Position numbers and translations under genes: made by a program | Shown here: one piece after another, positions 1-7,670 of the stretch | How the letters are laid out: each line of letters starts with the position of its first letter | Position numbering within the stretch: position 1 is the stretch's first letter | Assembly: GCA_003513495.1 (NCBI GenBank) | Contig: DOPM01000046.1 | Coordinates: 121,822-149,260, forward strand | DNA length: 27,439 nt | Source: Desulfosporosinus sp. | GTDB lineage: Bacteria; Bacillota; Desulfitobacteriia; Desulfitobacteriales; Desulfitobacteriaceae | Reading direction: 5' to 3' | The notes under the pieces: model-generated | Seen by the model: only the letters and a program-made list of their open reading frames with translations | Told to the model about the DNA's origin: nothing | The model's database searches: none

Positions 1-63
1 AAATTGAGAGTTATGAGTAAGGTGTCTTAAACCAGTGATACCAAGGGTTTCGGGTTTTTGCCA

Positions 64-108
64 AGTGCTATAAACTTGTGGAAATAGAACTTTAGAGTGC
101 TATAAACT
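64..108. repeat. Two 13-bp direct repeats upstream of recombinase
   Basis: AGTGCTATAAACT occurs at 64-76 and again at 96-108, 32 bp apart, with a shorter ATAAACT match near 124. They lie just ahead of the tyrosine recombinase gene at 188, so they could be recombinase-binding arm or core sites, or an operator. That role is inferred from position only. Confidence 0.5.
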
Positions 109-187
109 ATTTTCATAAAAGCCAATAAACTTTTTGTTCGCTAAACACTTTCCTTCATACGTTATTTGGTATGACAGGGAGGTAATT

Positions 188-1159
188 ATGTTAAAGTATT
201 CTAATTTTGACCTCAAGATTGAAGAGTTTATGCTGTATTGCACAAGTCGTAATCTGTCACCCAAAACCCGAAAATCCTATGAAACAACTCTAAAATTATT
301 TGCACATTATCTCAACAAGGCATTTGTAATTGATGATGCTGAGGATGTAACCAAAAGCCATATTCGACATTATGTAAAATCTCTACAAGAACGTGGGAAA
401 TACACTTGTATGGTTGAGAAAGGGAATAATAATCCGTTGGTTCGCACAGATAGAGGAAAACCTATTAGTGTGAATACAATCAATAATTATGTCAGAAATA
501 TTCGGGTATTTTTCAACTGGTTAGAAGACGAAGATGAAATTGAAAAGAACCCTATGAAGAAGATCAAGCTTCTCAAGGGGTCGGAACGTATCAAAGCCAT
601 ACTTAGTGAACAAGAAATCAACTCTATCTTAAATTCATTTGACAAAACGAAATTTAATGAATATAGGGATTATATTGTAACCTTGTTTTTACTTGATACA
701 GGTTGTCGAATATCAGAATGTTTAGATATTAAGATCGATGATGTAAACCTGATTAATCAAGTCGTTCTATTAAGATACACTAAAAACAAAAAAGAACGTG
801 TCGTTTTCTTTTCACCTAAACTAAAAAAAGAATTGAAACACTGGATTAAGTATAAAGACCGTTATATGGTGAACGATCTCCTTTTTCCAACAAATAGAGG
901 AACTTTACTATCCATTAATCTATATGAAAGAACACTGAGAAAAATCGGTAGTAAATTACAAATTGAATTGTATCCTCATAGGTTACGGGCTAATTTTGCT
1001 CAGTATTACCTTTTGAACGGTGGCGATCTTCTAACCCTTAGTAGAATTTTAGGACATTCAAGTTTAGATGTTACCAAGCTTTATCTTCAATTTGATGACG
1101 AAAGTGTAAATAGGCAATATCAAAAATTTAGTCCTCTAAATAGCTTTAATCTAAGATAG
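188..1159 (+). CDS. Tyrosine recombinase/integrase
   Basis: A 323-residue site-specific recombinase of the phage integrase/XerCD type, which cuts and rejoins DNA through a covalent 3'-phosphotyrosine. An N-terminal SAM-like core-binding domain (about residues 5-120) precedes the catalytic domain. Visible catalytic residues are R174 in TGCRISE, a lysine around 201 in the beta-hairpin, H264 and R267 in PHRLR, H290 in LGHSS and Y299 in KLYLQ, so it looks intact. The box after HRLR reads ANFA instead of the usual HTFA. I chose ATG 188 because AGGGAGG sits five bases ahead; the frame is also open to a TTG at 134. Direct repeats lie upstream and a hairpin terminator follows. It could resolve plasmid multimers or mobilise neighbouring DNA; the sequence does not decide. 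Confidence 0.88.
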   Translation: MLKYSNFDLKIEEFMLYCTSRNLSPKTRKSYETTLKLFAHYLNKAFVIDDAEDVTKSHIRHYVKSLQERGKYTCMVEKGNNNPLVRTDRGKPISVNTINNYVRNIRVFFNWLEDEDEIEKNPMKKIKLLKGSERIKAILSEQEINSILNSFDKTKFNEYRDYIVTLFLLDTGCRISECLDIKIDDVNLINQVVLLRYTKNKKERVVFFSPKLKKELKHWIKYKDRYMVNDLLFPTNRGTLLSINLYERTLRKIGSKLQIELYPHRLRANFAQYYLLNGGDLLTLSRILGHSSLDVTKLYLQFDDESVNRQYQKFSPLNSFNLR

Positions 1160-1173
1160 AATAAGAATTATTG

Positions 1174-1200
1174 ACCCTCCATAGAGAGGGTTATTTCTTT
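1174..1200 (+). terminator. Terminator after recombinase
   Basis: The stem ACCCTC/GAGGGT (1174-1179 with 1186-1191) is followed by a T-rich tract and starts 15 bases after the recombinase stop codon. Confidence 0.65.
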
Positions 1201-1277
1201 TCCAAGTGCATGTTTGAATATTGATTTGTTTAAGCCTGTATGTTTATTCCTTATAGTTTTACCCTTGAAGATAGATT

Positions 1278-1320
1278 AAACGTCTTTAAACAAGTTTTAT
1301 GCGTGTCTAAAGACGTTTTT
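1278..1320. terminator. Second, probably bidirectional terminator
   Basis: A perfect 11-bp stem (AAACGTCTTTA at 1278-1288 with TAAAGACGTTT at 1308-1318) closes a 19-base loop and runs into T residues on the plus strand. On the minus strand the stem is also followed by T-rich sequence. It lies between convergent genes and can serve both. Confidence 0.65.
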
Positions 1321-1412
1321 TGTGTTGTGTTGCCATTATAATTGATTGGTTCATATGATTTGGTTTTTAATTATCTTGAAAGTGGTTTACAAGAATTTGG
1401 AAGGAGCGTAAA

Positions 1413-2270
1413 CTAACTAGCAAACTCAACAAACGAAGGTAACCTCAATAACCCTCCCTCGGTTAAAGCTCTATACTTTACGTTGCACTGCAATGTCTCT
1501 CTACCCTTAGTGAAGTAAACATAATCATCATCTTCTTTACTCCCTACCATTTTAGCAAACTGATAGACAGCCTTTCGAGCAACGGCAGGAACACCAAGTT
1601 CCATGATACCTGCTGACTTACCGTCAGGAAACTGTAGTAACCAACCAAATTCAGATTTTCTAAACCCTACAATTTCAACCGTTGCATACTGGTAGTTTAT
1701 AACCTTTAGCCAATTATTTGACCTCTTACCAAATTCGTACGTTGAATCTTTCTTCTTTAGGACGATTCCTTCAAGCTGTTGTTGATTGACTAAATCAAAG
1801 AGTGCTTTCCCGTTACCGTTGATAGGCAAGACTTGAGTGATTAGAGGGAAATCCTTGGGCAGTATCTCATCAAGAATCCCCTTTCGCTCCATAAGGGGTA
1901 GATGGCTCACTTTTCTACCTTTAGCATAAACCACATCAAAAGCACAGAATGTCACTGGCTTAACCTTAGAAACAATTGGTATACGCTTTGGACTACTAAC
2001 TTGAAACCGACTCATTAAATCCTCAAAATCGGGCTTACCATTTTCATCGGCAATAATAATTTCACCATCGAGGATCGTGCCTTTTGGAATCAGATCAGTA
2101 ACAAGTTCGGGAAAACGCTCCGTCACTTCATTTTGATGTCGAGTATAAAAATTTAACCCACTCATAGTAGAGTAGAGAAAACGTATTCCATCTAATTTCA
2201 ACTCACTAAGCCAGTCATCATTATCAAAAGGGGTATCCACTTTGTGAAGAAGCATTGGGCTAATAAACAT
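1413..2270 (-). CDS. Minimal ATP-dependent DNA ligase
   Basis: A 285-residue single-chain DNA ligase that seals nicks by an ATP-dependent, enzyme-AMP mechanism. Motif I is ELKLDGIR with adenylated lysine K25; other nucleotidyltransferase motifs are LDGE (E70), FDVVY (111-115), EGIVLKK (167-173) and the GKRSNNWLK box (about 181-189), followed by an OB-fold-like C-terminus. Length and the opening resemble LigB (YoqV) of Bacillus phage SPbeta and the ligase part of LigD; there is no Ku, polymerase or nuclease domain. ATG 2270 is preferred because AGAGGTGG lies five bases before it; the GTG at 2279 falls inside that ribosome binding site. Likely role is repair or replication of the element. The ligase family is clear; the role is inferred. 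Confidence 0.88.
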   Translation of the reverse strand: MFISPMLLHKVDTPFDNDDWLSELKLDGIRFLYSTMSGLNFYTRHQNEVTERFPELVTDLIPKGTILDGEIIIADENGKPDFEDLMSRFQVSSPKRIPIVSKVKPVTFCAFDVVYAKGRKVSHLPLMERKGILDEILPKDFPLITQVLPINGNGKALFDLVNQQQLEGIVLKKKDSTYEFGKRSNNWLKVINYQYATVEIVGFRKSEFGWLLQFPDGKSAGIMELGVPAVARKAVYQFAKMVGSKEDDDYVYFTKGRETLQCNVKYRALTEGGLLRLPSFVEFAS

Positions 2271-2402
2271 ATATTCCACCTCTATTCACAAGTCTAACAT
2301 GGGAAAAGCTTACAGTCAGGTGGGAAGTGTTGGATTAAAAAACTGCTTATTTCTAATAATGGATTAAGAGTTTTTTTCAATTGTGGAGTTAGTGAAATAT
2401 AG

Positions 2403-2423
2403 CAGGAATTCAAAGAGTTCCTG
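2403..2423. other. Hairpin in divergent intergenic region
   Basis: CAGGAATTC and GAGTTCCTG form a nine-pair stem with one G-T wobble and a three-base loop between the ligase and DUF5658-like genes. No T run follows on either strand, so it may be an operator or leader element rather than a terminator. Confidence 0.35.
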
Positions 2424-2504
2424 TATAAGGATATATACGGTCATTATAACGATAGAAACCAAACGGTATTGTTAAACAAGTAAGAATGACTAGGAGGGAG
2501 TCAT

Positions 2505-2849
2505 CTGAAAACCGTATATAAACTACTTTTGATTTTTTGTTTGTTAAATATCGTTGATTACTATACAACAATGTTTGCTATAAGACATGGGGCAACTGAA
2601 GGAAATCCATTAGCAGGCTATTTCGTGGAACGTAATGCTCTCCAATACTTCAAATTGGTCGGAGTAGGCTTGCTTTGTATTTATCTAGTCTGTGCTTCAA
2701 AACGGGATTTAGTAAGTCAGAAGAGAGTAATAAGGGTACTATGGGGGGCGAATTTGGGGTACAGTGTACTTGCTATTTACAATGTAATTACGTATTTTAT
2801 CCAGAAGTATCATTTTACTTTGGGGGGAAGAATAATTGGGCATGGTTAA
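2505..2849 (+). CDS. Small DUF5658-type membrane protein, CTG start
   Basis: A 114-residue protein with about three hydrophobic segments. The first contains the signature NIVDYYTT...GATEGNPLAG typical of DUF5658 integral membrane proteins; the function of the family is unknown. AGGAGGG at 2492-2498 is an excellent ribosome binding site, but the only codon at the right distance in frame is CTG 2505 (six-base spacer). An in-frame TGA lies at 2487, so the start cannot be further upstream. The next candidate, TTG 2529, is 30 bases from the ribosome binding site and would remove the first residues of the membrane segment. It stands alone between the ligase and a ParB relic. Confidence 0.7.
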   Translation: MKTVYKLLLIFCLLNIVDYYTTMFAIRHGATEGNPLAGYFVERNALQYFKLVGVGLLCIYLVCASKRDLVSQKRVIRVLWGANLGYSVLAIYNVITYFIQKYHFTLGGRIIGHG

Positions 2850-2959
2850 GTAGTAAACAACGACTCAAATCAACAAGGTTGAATCAGGAAGTAGCATACT
2901 GTCAAGCCTCAGGAGTCAGGGATATTCTGTACTAACACCTGATGGAAAGGGCAAAAGAA

Positions 2960-3165
2960 GAGATGCCTTCGCAAACCTTGCAGGAGTTTTCACGATACAC
3001 AAAGTAATTGAGCCAGTAGTAATCACTCAGAACAAAATTATTGTCTCAGGGCATCAAAGAGTTTGAGGCACTCTCGATTGTAGAAGTCCCTTGTGAGATA
3101 AGGATCTACTTGAAACCAATCTCCGTCAACGAGGGATCGGTAATCTGGTGAATGAGAGTTGGATT
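2960..3165 (+). pseudogene. ParB/Spo0J-domain relic, frameshifted
   Basis: The frame reading IHKVIEPVVITQ and IIVSGHQRV (2994-3063) matches the ParB N-terminal nuclease/CTPase-type signature with its GHxR box. It hits TGA at 3064, but skipping one base restores EALSIVEVPCEIRIY. A further shift gives NLRQRGIGNL (about 3113-3145), which also fits this plasmid ParB-like family. No intact start is visible. At least two frameshifts make it a decayed gene that may once have taken part in partition or been a phage ParB-like protein. The remains of the N-terminal half may reach back to about 2935. Confidence 0.6.
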
Positions 3166-3209
3166 AATATAAATGACCTATTTAAAATATGACTCGATGT
3201 GTTTCAAAG

Positions 3210-3240
3210 AAAAGAGAGCCCAATTTAGGCTCTCTTTTGT
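3210..3240. terminator. Bidirectional terminator
   Basis: A perfect 11-bp stem, AAAAGAGAGCC (3210-3220) with GGCTCTCTTTT (3228-3238), has a seven-base loop and T/A-rich flanks on both strands. It separates the ParB relic from the minus-strand XRE gene. Confidence 0.75.
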
Positions 3241-3288
3241 TGCGTTTTTAGATCTCTCTCCCGCGACGGACTGAGTTAGGTTCTTTGA

Positions 3289-3972
3289 CTATTTTTCTTT
3301 ATATTTTACTCTATAGTGAGGGTAATTTTGTGTTTTGGAATTTTCTCCACTTTCAAATACATACTCATATTCTATTAAATTGCCTGCATAGTCGATTAGT
3401 TTCTGAAACTGAAGTGGGTTTAATTTGTGTAATGGTAATTTCATGAGGTCGTAAAATTTATAGAATAATTCCTCTTCGTTAGTTAACATTAAGCCAGTAA
3501 AAGTAGTTAAAAACTTTTCTACTTGTTCAAAGACAGAACTTTCTGAGCATTGTTTGTAGTCGCGTGGGTAATTTGAGAGATCTGCTTCAATTTGATCAGT
3601 TATAAAATTAAGTAGTCTAATTTGTTCTTTCTGCCTATCTTCATATAATTCTTGATAATCAGGTTCTGCGTCTAGGTTTTTCATTTGTGTGGTTAGTTTT
3701 TCAAGACTTGCTTTTAATTTTGAGTCCCACTTTGTTTTAGGCATTCTTGGAGATTCTATTCCTAAATCCCTTAAGACATCAAGAATAGTATCATCTGAAA
3801 TTTCTATTCTTAGTTCTTCGAAAATTTTAAGAGCCATGTCAAAGTCAGGCTTATATAGTCCCTTTTCAATACTGGAAATGTAACTCGAAGATTTTCCAAC
3901 TTTCTCAGATAACTTTCTTGACGAAATTCCAAATTGAAGTCGTTGTTCTTTTATATATTGACCAAATTGCAT
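3289..3972 (-). CDS. XRE-family transcriptional repressor
   Basis: A 227-residue DNA-binding regulator. An HTH_3/Cro-CI domain fills about residues 3-60, with recognition helix around SSSYISSIEKG. The rest is charged and helical, possibly a dimerisation or sensing region, and matches no domain I recognise. The start ATG 3972 follows AGAGGGGG at good distance. Its promoter (TTGCAT, 17 bases, TACAAT on the minus strand; 4026-3998) faces the promoter of the 4408 gene group. Palindromes with TGTAAT half sites overlap both, so autorepression and control of the divergent operon are likely. Such pairs are typical of plasmid copy-number or phage immunity control. Confidence 0.85.
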   Translation of the reverse strand: MQFGQYIKEQRLQFGISSRKLSEKVGKSSSYISSIEKGLYKPDFDMALKIFEELRIEISDDTILDVLRDLGIESPRMPKTKWDSKLKASLEKLTTQMKNLDAEPDYQELYEDRQKEQIRLLNFITDQIEADLSNYPRDYKQCSESSVFEQVEKFLTTFTGLMLTNEEELFYKFYDLMKLPLHKLNPLQFQKLIDYAGNLIEYEYVFESGENSKTQNYPHYRVKYKEK

Positions 3973-3997
3973 TTAATTAACCCCCTCTGTTGTATAT

Positions 3998-4026
3998 ATT
4001 GTAATACAAATAAATACAATATGCAA
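3998..4026 (-). promoter_or_regulatory. Promoter of XRE gene with operator
   Basis: On the minus strand -35 TTGCAT (4026-4021) and -10 TACAAT (4003-3998) are separated by 17 bases. The palindrome TTGTA-A-TACAA (3999-4009) covers the -10, a likely self-repression site. Confidence 0.6.
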
Positions 4027-4061
4027 ATAACAAATGAGAATAATTACATTCTTTAAGTGTA

Positions 4062-4090
4062 TTGCATAATTACAAAATGTAATGTATGAT
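4062..4090 (+). promoter_or_regulatory. Divergent plus-strand promoter with operator
   Basis: -35 TTGCAT (4062-4067) and -10 TATGAT (4085-4090) are 17 bases apart. The spacer is filled by ATTACA-AAA-TGTAAT (4069-4083), which shares half sites with the palindrome at the XRE promoter. Expected to be repressed by the XRE protein. Confidence 0.65.
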
Positions 4091-4096
4091 GTAATT

Positions 4097-4407
4097 AGTT
4101 CTTGGGGAGCAAGCCTTTTGAAGGAGGTGGATTAAAGAATTATGGGTGCAAGAAAAGGAGGTGATTAAGGATTAGAAACTATTAATAGGAGATGAATTAA
4201 CCAATCCCGAATTACGATCAGGTTAGCAATCTTCTGTCAGCATAGCACATGGAACACAAAGGTTAGCTAGAAGTTAATCAAAATAAGAACTGACAAATTG
4301 TACTACATGAGGATCAAGAATAGTAACCATTTGACAGAAGAGTGTTGAATCTTTGATTACACACGGTACATAAATCAAGATGCTAGAAAAGCGAGGAGAA
4401 AAAATAA
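4097..4407 (+). promoter_or_regulatory. Long leader with repeated SD-like units
   Basis: About 310 bases separate the promoter from the first long gene. They hold three strong SD-like units of the form GGAGRTGRATTAA: at 4123, 4157 and 4188. Each runs straight into a start-like triplet and an early stop. ATG 4142 opens an eight-codon ORF (MGARKGGD), ATG 4192 a two-codon ORF. This could be translational attenuation, a leader-peptide array or a decayed tandem duplication of a gene start. No longer gene is visible on the plus strand. Confidence 0.4.
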
Positions 4408-4968
4408 ATGCAAGTATTAGAGATGTATAACAATGGTCAATCAAAGGGTTTCTTTTCACTAGAAGATATTCATATTCTTAATTCCCTACACCTTATACCA
4501 GAAACTAAGGAAGTATTTGATGAGTTTATCCAAGAGGAAATCGACTTTAAAGCGAATTTAGTAGAAGAATTAGAAGGGTATATTGAACCCATACCCGATG
4601 AAGATGGTCTTGAAGAATCACTTTGCCAAATGGAAGGTTTCAATGAATCAACTGTTCGAGATTTAATTTGTAAAATCAAAATGTTAACAAGTGATGATGT
4701 AAAGCTACTCCACGAAGCTTTATTTAGTGCAAAAAAGTTCTTTGAGTTATTTATGATTGATGATCCTATGAGAGAATTAGTAAGACTAAAGAAAATGCAG
4801 GATGCTTATGAAAAAGGTTATGCAATCTACCAAAAGGCATATGAGGATATGTGTAAAATTAACAAATCTGAACTCCAATATGTGAAAAAGGAACTTGAAA
4901 CAATAAAAAGCGTTTCAGAAGGTTCATTTATGATTAATGACTTAGAGCAAAGGAATGTATCACATTAA
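4408..4968 (+). CDS. Hypothetical acidic helical protein
   Basis: A 186-residue soluble protein that I do not recognise. It is acidic and predicted mostly helical; the C-terminal third (roughly residues 125-175) is rich in charged residues in a coiled-coil-like pattern. No signal peptide, membrane segment or catalytic motif is visible. ATG 4408 has GAGGAG nine bases upstream. It is the first of three same-strand genes (4408, 5068, 5513) between the XRE-controlled promoter and the repeat region near 6.1 kb. Position suggests a role in plasmid replication control or maintenance, but this is inference. Confidence 0.7.
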   Translation: MQVLEMYNNGQSKGFFSLEDIHILNSLHLIPETKEVFDEFIQEEIDFKANLVEELEGYIEPIPDEDGLEESLCQMEGFNESTVRDLICKIKMLTSDDVKLLHEALFSAKKFFELFMIDDPMRELVRLKKMQDAYEKGYAIYQKAYEDMCKINKSELQYVKKELETIKSVSEGSFMINDLEQRNVSH

Positions 4969-5067
4969 ATTGTTTGCCTATAACGATTAAAGAACACGTA
5001 GTGTAATAAGTTAGTTGACGATGAACTTCATATTTCAATTAAATGCATAAGAAAGAAGGAATTAATA

Positions 5068-5445
5068 ATGGCAGTTTTTAATGAGCAAACGCAATGGGTT
5101 GAAAAATACTTTGCGGAATACGTAGAAGCGTTAAACAATGTTCCGAAGGATAAACTTGAAAAGATGTTAAAGGAAGCGTTTGGTTTTATTAGTAACTTTG
5201 AAGATTTAAATCACGATTCTAAGGTTGACCTAGCTAGATGGGATTTTCAAAGGTTTGTCGAGGTAATTATTGACAGGTATCAAGATGAAGACGGTAACTT
5301 CTATGGAACTGTTGATGAGATCGATAATGCATTGCAAGTAATACTAGAACCGATGCGAAATGGAGATGTTTTGTTTTACTCGAGGGCATTAAAGGGTTGC
5401 AAGTCCCCCTTGAGCATTGTAAGACGATTGGAGCATGTGGCATGA
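5068..5445 (+). CDS. Hypothetical protein, second gene of plasmid-core group
   Basis: A 125-residue soluble protein with no recognised domain. It is acidic in the first half and mixed helical, with no cysteines except one near the C-terminus and no membrane segment. ATG 5068 has a purine-rich AGAAGGA about seven bases upstream. It follows the 4408 gene by 99 bases without an obvious terminator, and the gene at 5513 follows by 67 bases, so the three are probably cotranscribed. No function can be assigned. Confidence 0.68.
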   Translation: MAVFNEQTQWVEKYFAEYVEALNNVPKDKLEKMLKEAFGFISNFEDLNHDSKVDLARWDFQRFVEVIIDRYQDEDGNFYGTVDEIDNALQVILEPMRNGDVLFYSRALKGCKSPLSIVRRLEHVA

Positions 5446-5512
5446 TGGGAATCGATTTTTATGAGTTTAAGTTCAATCAAACAAACTAATTGAAAGAGGG
5501 GAAAGCCTAATA

Positions 5513-6064
5513 ATGATCTTACAAGATATAGCAGAACGCCAAGTTGCAGTTAATGCCATTTTGAGAGAATGGAAATATGGACATTTAAAACATATGGACG
5601 AATGTGCGATAGAAATAATAATTAATTCCCTATACTTACATAAGAAAATTGGGAAGGAATGTTACGATCTTTTAAAGGCAAATGAATTTGATGAAGCAGA
5701 ACTTCAACGCTTAAAATATTCCCTTCCTTATTTGTATCAGTACATAAAAATACCAGAGGATGACATTAAAATGATTCTAAACAGTATAACTGGATATCTT
5801 TGCGAAAGGATTCCGAGTTATCAAGACTATCTCGTAGGCGAACGTGATGAATGTGAAGAGGTCAAAGAAGAGGATAGCGAAATATGTGAACTTTACGTTA
5901 TGAAAAATTGTCCTGAACGTACCTTGAGGTTAAAAAATTTAATTAGGAAGATTGAAGAAATGATTGAAGCTGATAAGGCAAGAGCGAAATCGTGTCCACC
6001 AATAAATCCTTTTGTCCAAGAGGCAGGGAAGGTTAGCTTCTTTTGTGAGCCAAAAGCATTATGA
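5513..6064 (+). CDS. Hypothetical protein, third gene of plasmid-core group
   Basis: A 183-residue soluble, probably all-helical protein. The middle contains short acidic runs (EEVKEEDSE), and the C-terminus is proline-rich and possibly unstructured. Five or six cysteines are scattered without a zinc-finger spacing. I recognise no family. The start ATG 5513 has AAAGAGGGG upstream at a slightly long spacing. It ends 28 bases before the inverted repeats that begin the candidate origin, making a replication-related or copy-control role possible but unproven. Confidence 0.66.
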   Translation: MILQDIAERQVAVNAILREWKYGHLKHMDECAIEIIINSLYLHKKIGKECYDLLKANEFDEAELQRLKYSLPYLYQYIKIPEDDIKMILNSITGYLCERIPSYQDYLVGERDECEEVKEEDSEICELYVMKNCPERTLRLKNLIRKIEEMIEADKARAKSCPPINPFVQEAGKVSFFCEPKAL

Positions 6065-6092
6065 TTTTACATAAAAACGTTTAGGGAAGAAT

Positions 6093-6218
6093 AAGTGATA
6101 TATCCTAAAATATTAAGATATATCACTTTAAATCCCCGTAAACCAAAAGACATATCACTTATTTTAAACTTAAATCCAAGTGTATAAATAGATAAATATA
6201 TATAAATAGATAAATATA
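6093..6218. repeat. Candidate replication origin: iteron-like and tandem repeats
   Basis: A perfect 12-bp inverted repeat (AAGTGATATATC at 6093-6104, GATATATCACTT at 6117-6128) is followed by a third similar half site ACATATCACTT at 6150-6160. Then comes an exact tandem duplication of the 18-mer TATAAATAGATAAATATA (6183-6200 and 6201-6218), all in very AT-rich DNA directly upstream of the candidate initiator gene. This is the arrangement expected for initiator-binding sites beside a melting region. No DnaA box was looked for exhaustively. Confidence 0.55.
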
Positions 6219-6365
6219 ATAAAGAGTTAGATATTTGCTACGCAAATAGTAGTAACTATTAATTATTTACTAAGATTAGCACGAAAGAGGGTAAATGAAA
6301 TAGAAGATTGTTTTATCAAACTGCCAAATTCTATTTATGATGATCTAAATATTTCAAATCAGGAA

Positions 6366-7439
6366 GTGACAGTATTGGCGTTTCTGTACCGTAACTATAT
6401 GCTTTATAAATCCATAGGAGTATGTTCGATTCAAATGGTAGTGGATTATTTGAGATATGATACCCAAAACAACCATCAAATAGTAGCCATAATAAAAGAT
6501 GCTATAACTGGTTTACTGGGTAAAGGATATATTACTGAAATATATGATTTGCATTATGAGCCGATTTCCATAGAAGATATAAGCAAAAACAGAGTATTCT
6601 ATGTGGAATTAGTCCCTCCACCAGAGGAGTGTTACTTTGTAGTTGATGATAAGGATTTAAACAAAATCCTTGAATACTTGAAGAATCAAAGGATCAGCAA
6701 GTTCAACTTAATCAGATATTTTATAGCCTGTAGAAGAGTATCCAATAATAATTCTAAAGTTGGGTTCTTAGCACAAAGTAAATTAAAAGAATTACTGAAT
6801 GATTCAAAAACAATTTCGAAGTACAATAAGATATTACAAGATGATTTGTGCCTAATTAAATATAATAGTAATTATATGACCTCGGATAAGCATTATTGTT
6901 CAACTTTTATTGGAAGGTATGAAGATGCCGAAAAATTTGATGATTATGTAAAAGAGCAAGTTAAAGAAAGGAATCTTATACCGACAAATAAAGTTACATC
7001 AAATCAGAAAAGGAAGCTTCAGCAAAAGATAAATCATGCCTCTAAGAAGTATGCTGAGAATGAAAAAGATGCGAGAATAGCAGAGCTTGAGTCATTATTG
7101 AAGCAAAAGGAAGCGCTAGAATATAAACTTCCCGCTGCTACTCCTTCTGTTGAAGTAACTTCCTCTGAAGAAAAACCTATGGAAGATACAAAAACTAAGC
7201 CTGAGGCATCAACAGTTGAACAGATACACATTGTCAAAAATAATAAATATATTAATGAAGCACTGGAAAGCTTAAATCATTTTGACGTTAATGTTCACGA
7301 AGGATTTTTCGTTAAGAATGCGGATGTGGTTATTAGAGAAATGCTAAAGACTGATGAGAAGGGTTATAGGAATGATCATACTGATGAAAATGGGTTTTAC
7401 GATCTAGATAAATTGATAGCAAAAGATAAAGCAATATAG
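6366..7439 (+). CDS. Putative plasmid replication initiator (winged-helix N-terminus)
   Basis: A 357-residue protein as read from GTG 6366. Its opening resembles the winged-helix N-terminus of plasmid and phage replication initiators and replisome organisers (DnaD/RepA_N style). A helical middle follows, then a lysine/glutamate coiled-coil-like stretch (about 215-250) and a Pro/Thr/Glu linker before a conserved-looking C-terminal end. The true N-terminus is probably longer: codons upstream read FIKLPNSIYDDLNISNQE in frame back to 6300, but the only start with a ribosome binding site, ATG 6295 behind AAAGAGGG, is out of frame by one base. Either one A was lost from the AAA run (mutation or sequencing error) or a poor start is used. 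The adjacent repeats support the replication role; the family call is tentative. Confidence 0.5.
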   Translation: MTVLAFLYRNYMLYKSIGVCSIQMVVDYLRYDTQNNHQIVAIIKDAITGLLGKGYITEIYDLHYEPISIEDISKNRVFYVELVPPPEECYFVVDDKDLNKILEYLKNQRISKFNLIRYFIACRRVSNNNSKVGFLAQSKLKELLNDSKTISKYNKILQDDLCLIKYNSNYMTSDKHYCSTFIGRYEDAEKFDDYVKEQVKERNLIPTNKVTSNQKRKLQQKINHASKKYAENEKDARIAELESLLKQKEALEYKLPAATPSVEVTSSEEKPMEDTKTKPEASTVEQIHIVKNNKYINEALESLNHFDVNVHEGFFVKNADVVIREMLKTDEKGYRNDHTDENGFYDLDKLIAKDKAI

Positions 7440-7448
7440 ACGGAAAGG

Positions 7449-7465
7449 GATGGCAAAAAGCCATC
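7449..7465 (+). terminator. Weak hairpin after initiator gene
   Basis: GATGGC (7449-7454) and GCCATC (7460-7465) form a six-pair stem shortly after the stop codon at 7437. The following sequence is pyrimidine-rich but has no clear T run, so termination may be weak. Confidence 0.4.
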
Positions 7466-7670
7466 TCCTATTAATTCTAGACCAAGATTTGTATCGATAC
7501 CTGTACATATAACTCGAAAATAACACATATTGTAAAGACTTTATGTTTATATTTATACGATCGGAACGAATAGTTATACACAGTGGAGTTAATGTCTATT
7601 ATTTTTATGAACTAATACATGTCAAATTTCAGATAGTTTTATGAGATAAATATAATTTTTAGTCGACTTG

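Noticed and set aside
2675..2935. 86-codon plus-strand ORF overlapping the DUF5658-type gene
   Set aside because: A shadow of that gene in another frame, with a cysteine/serine-rich unnatural composition.
4274..4459. 61-codon minus-strand ORF in the leader
   Set aside because: It is antisense to the start of the 4408 gene and has no ribosome binding site.
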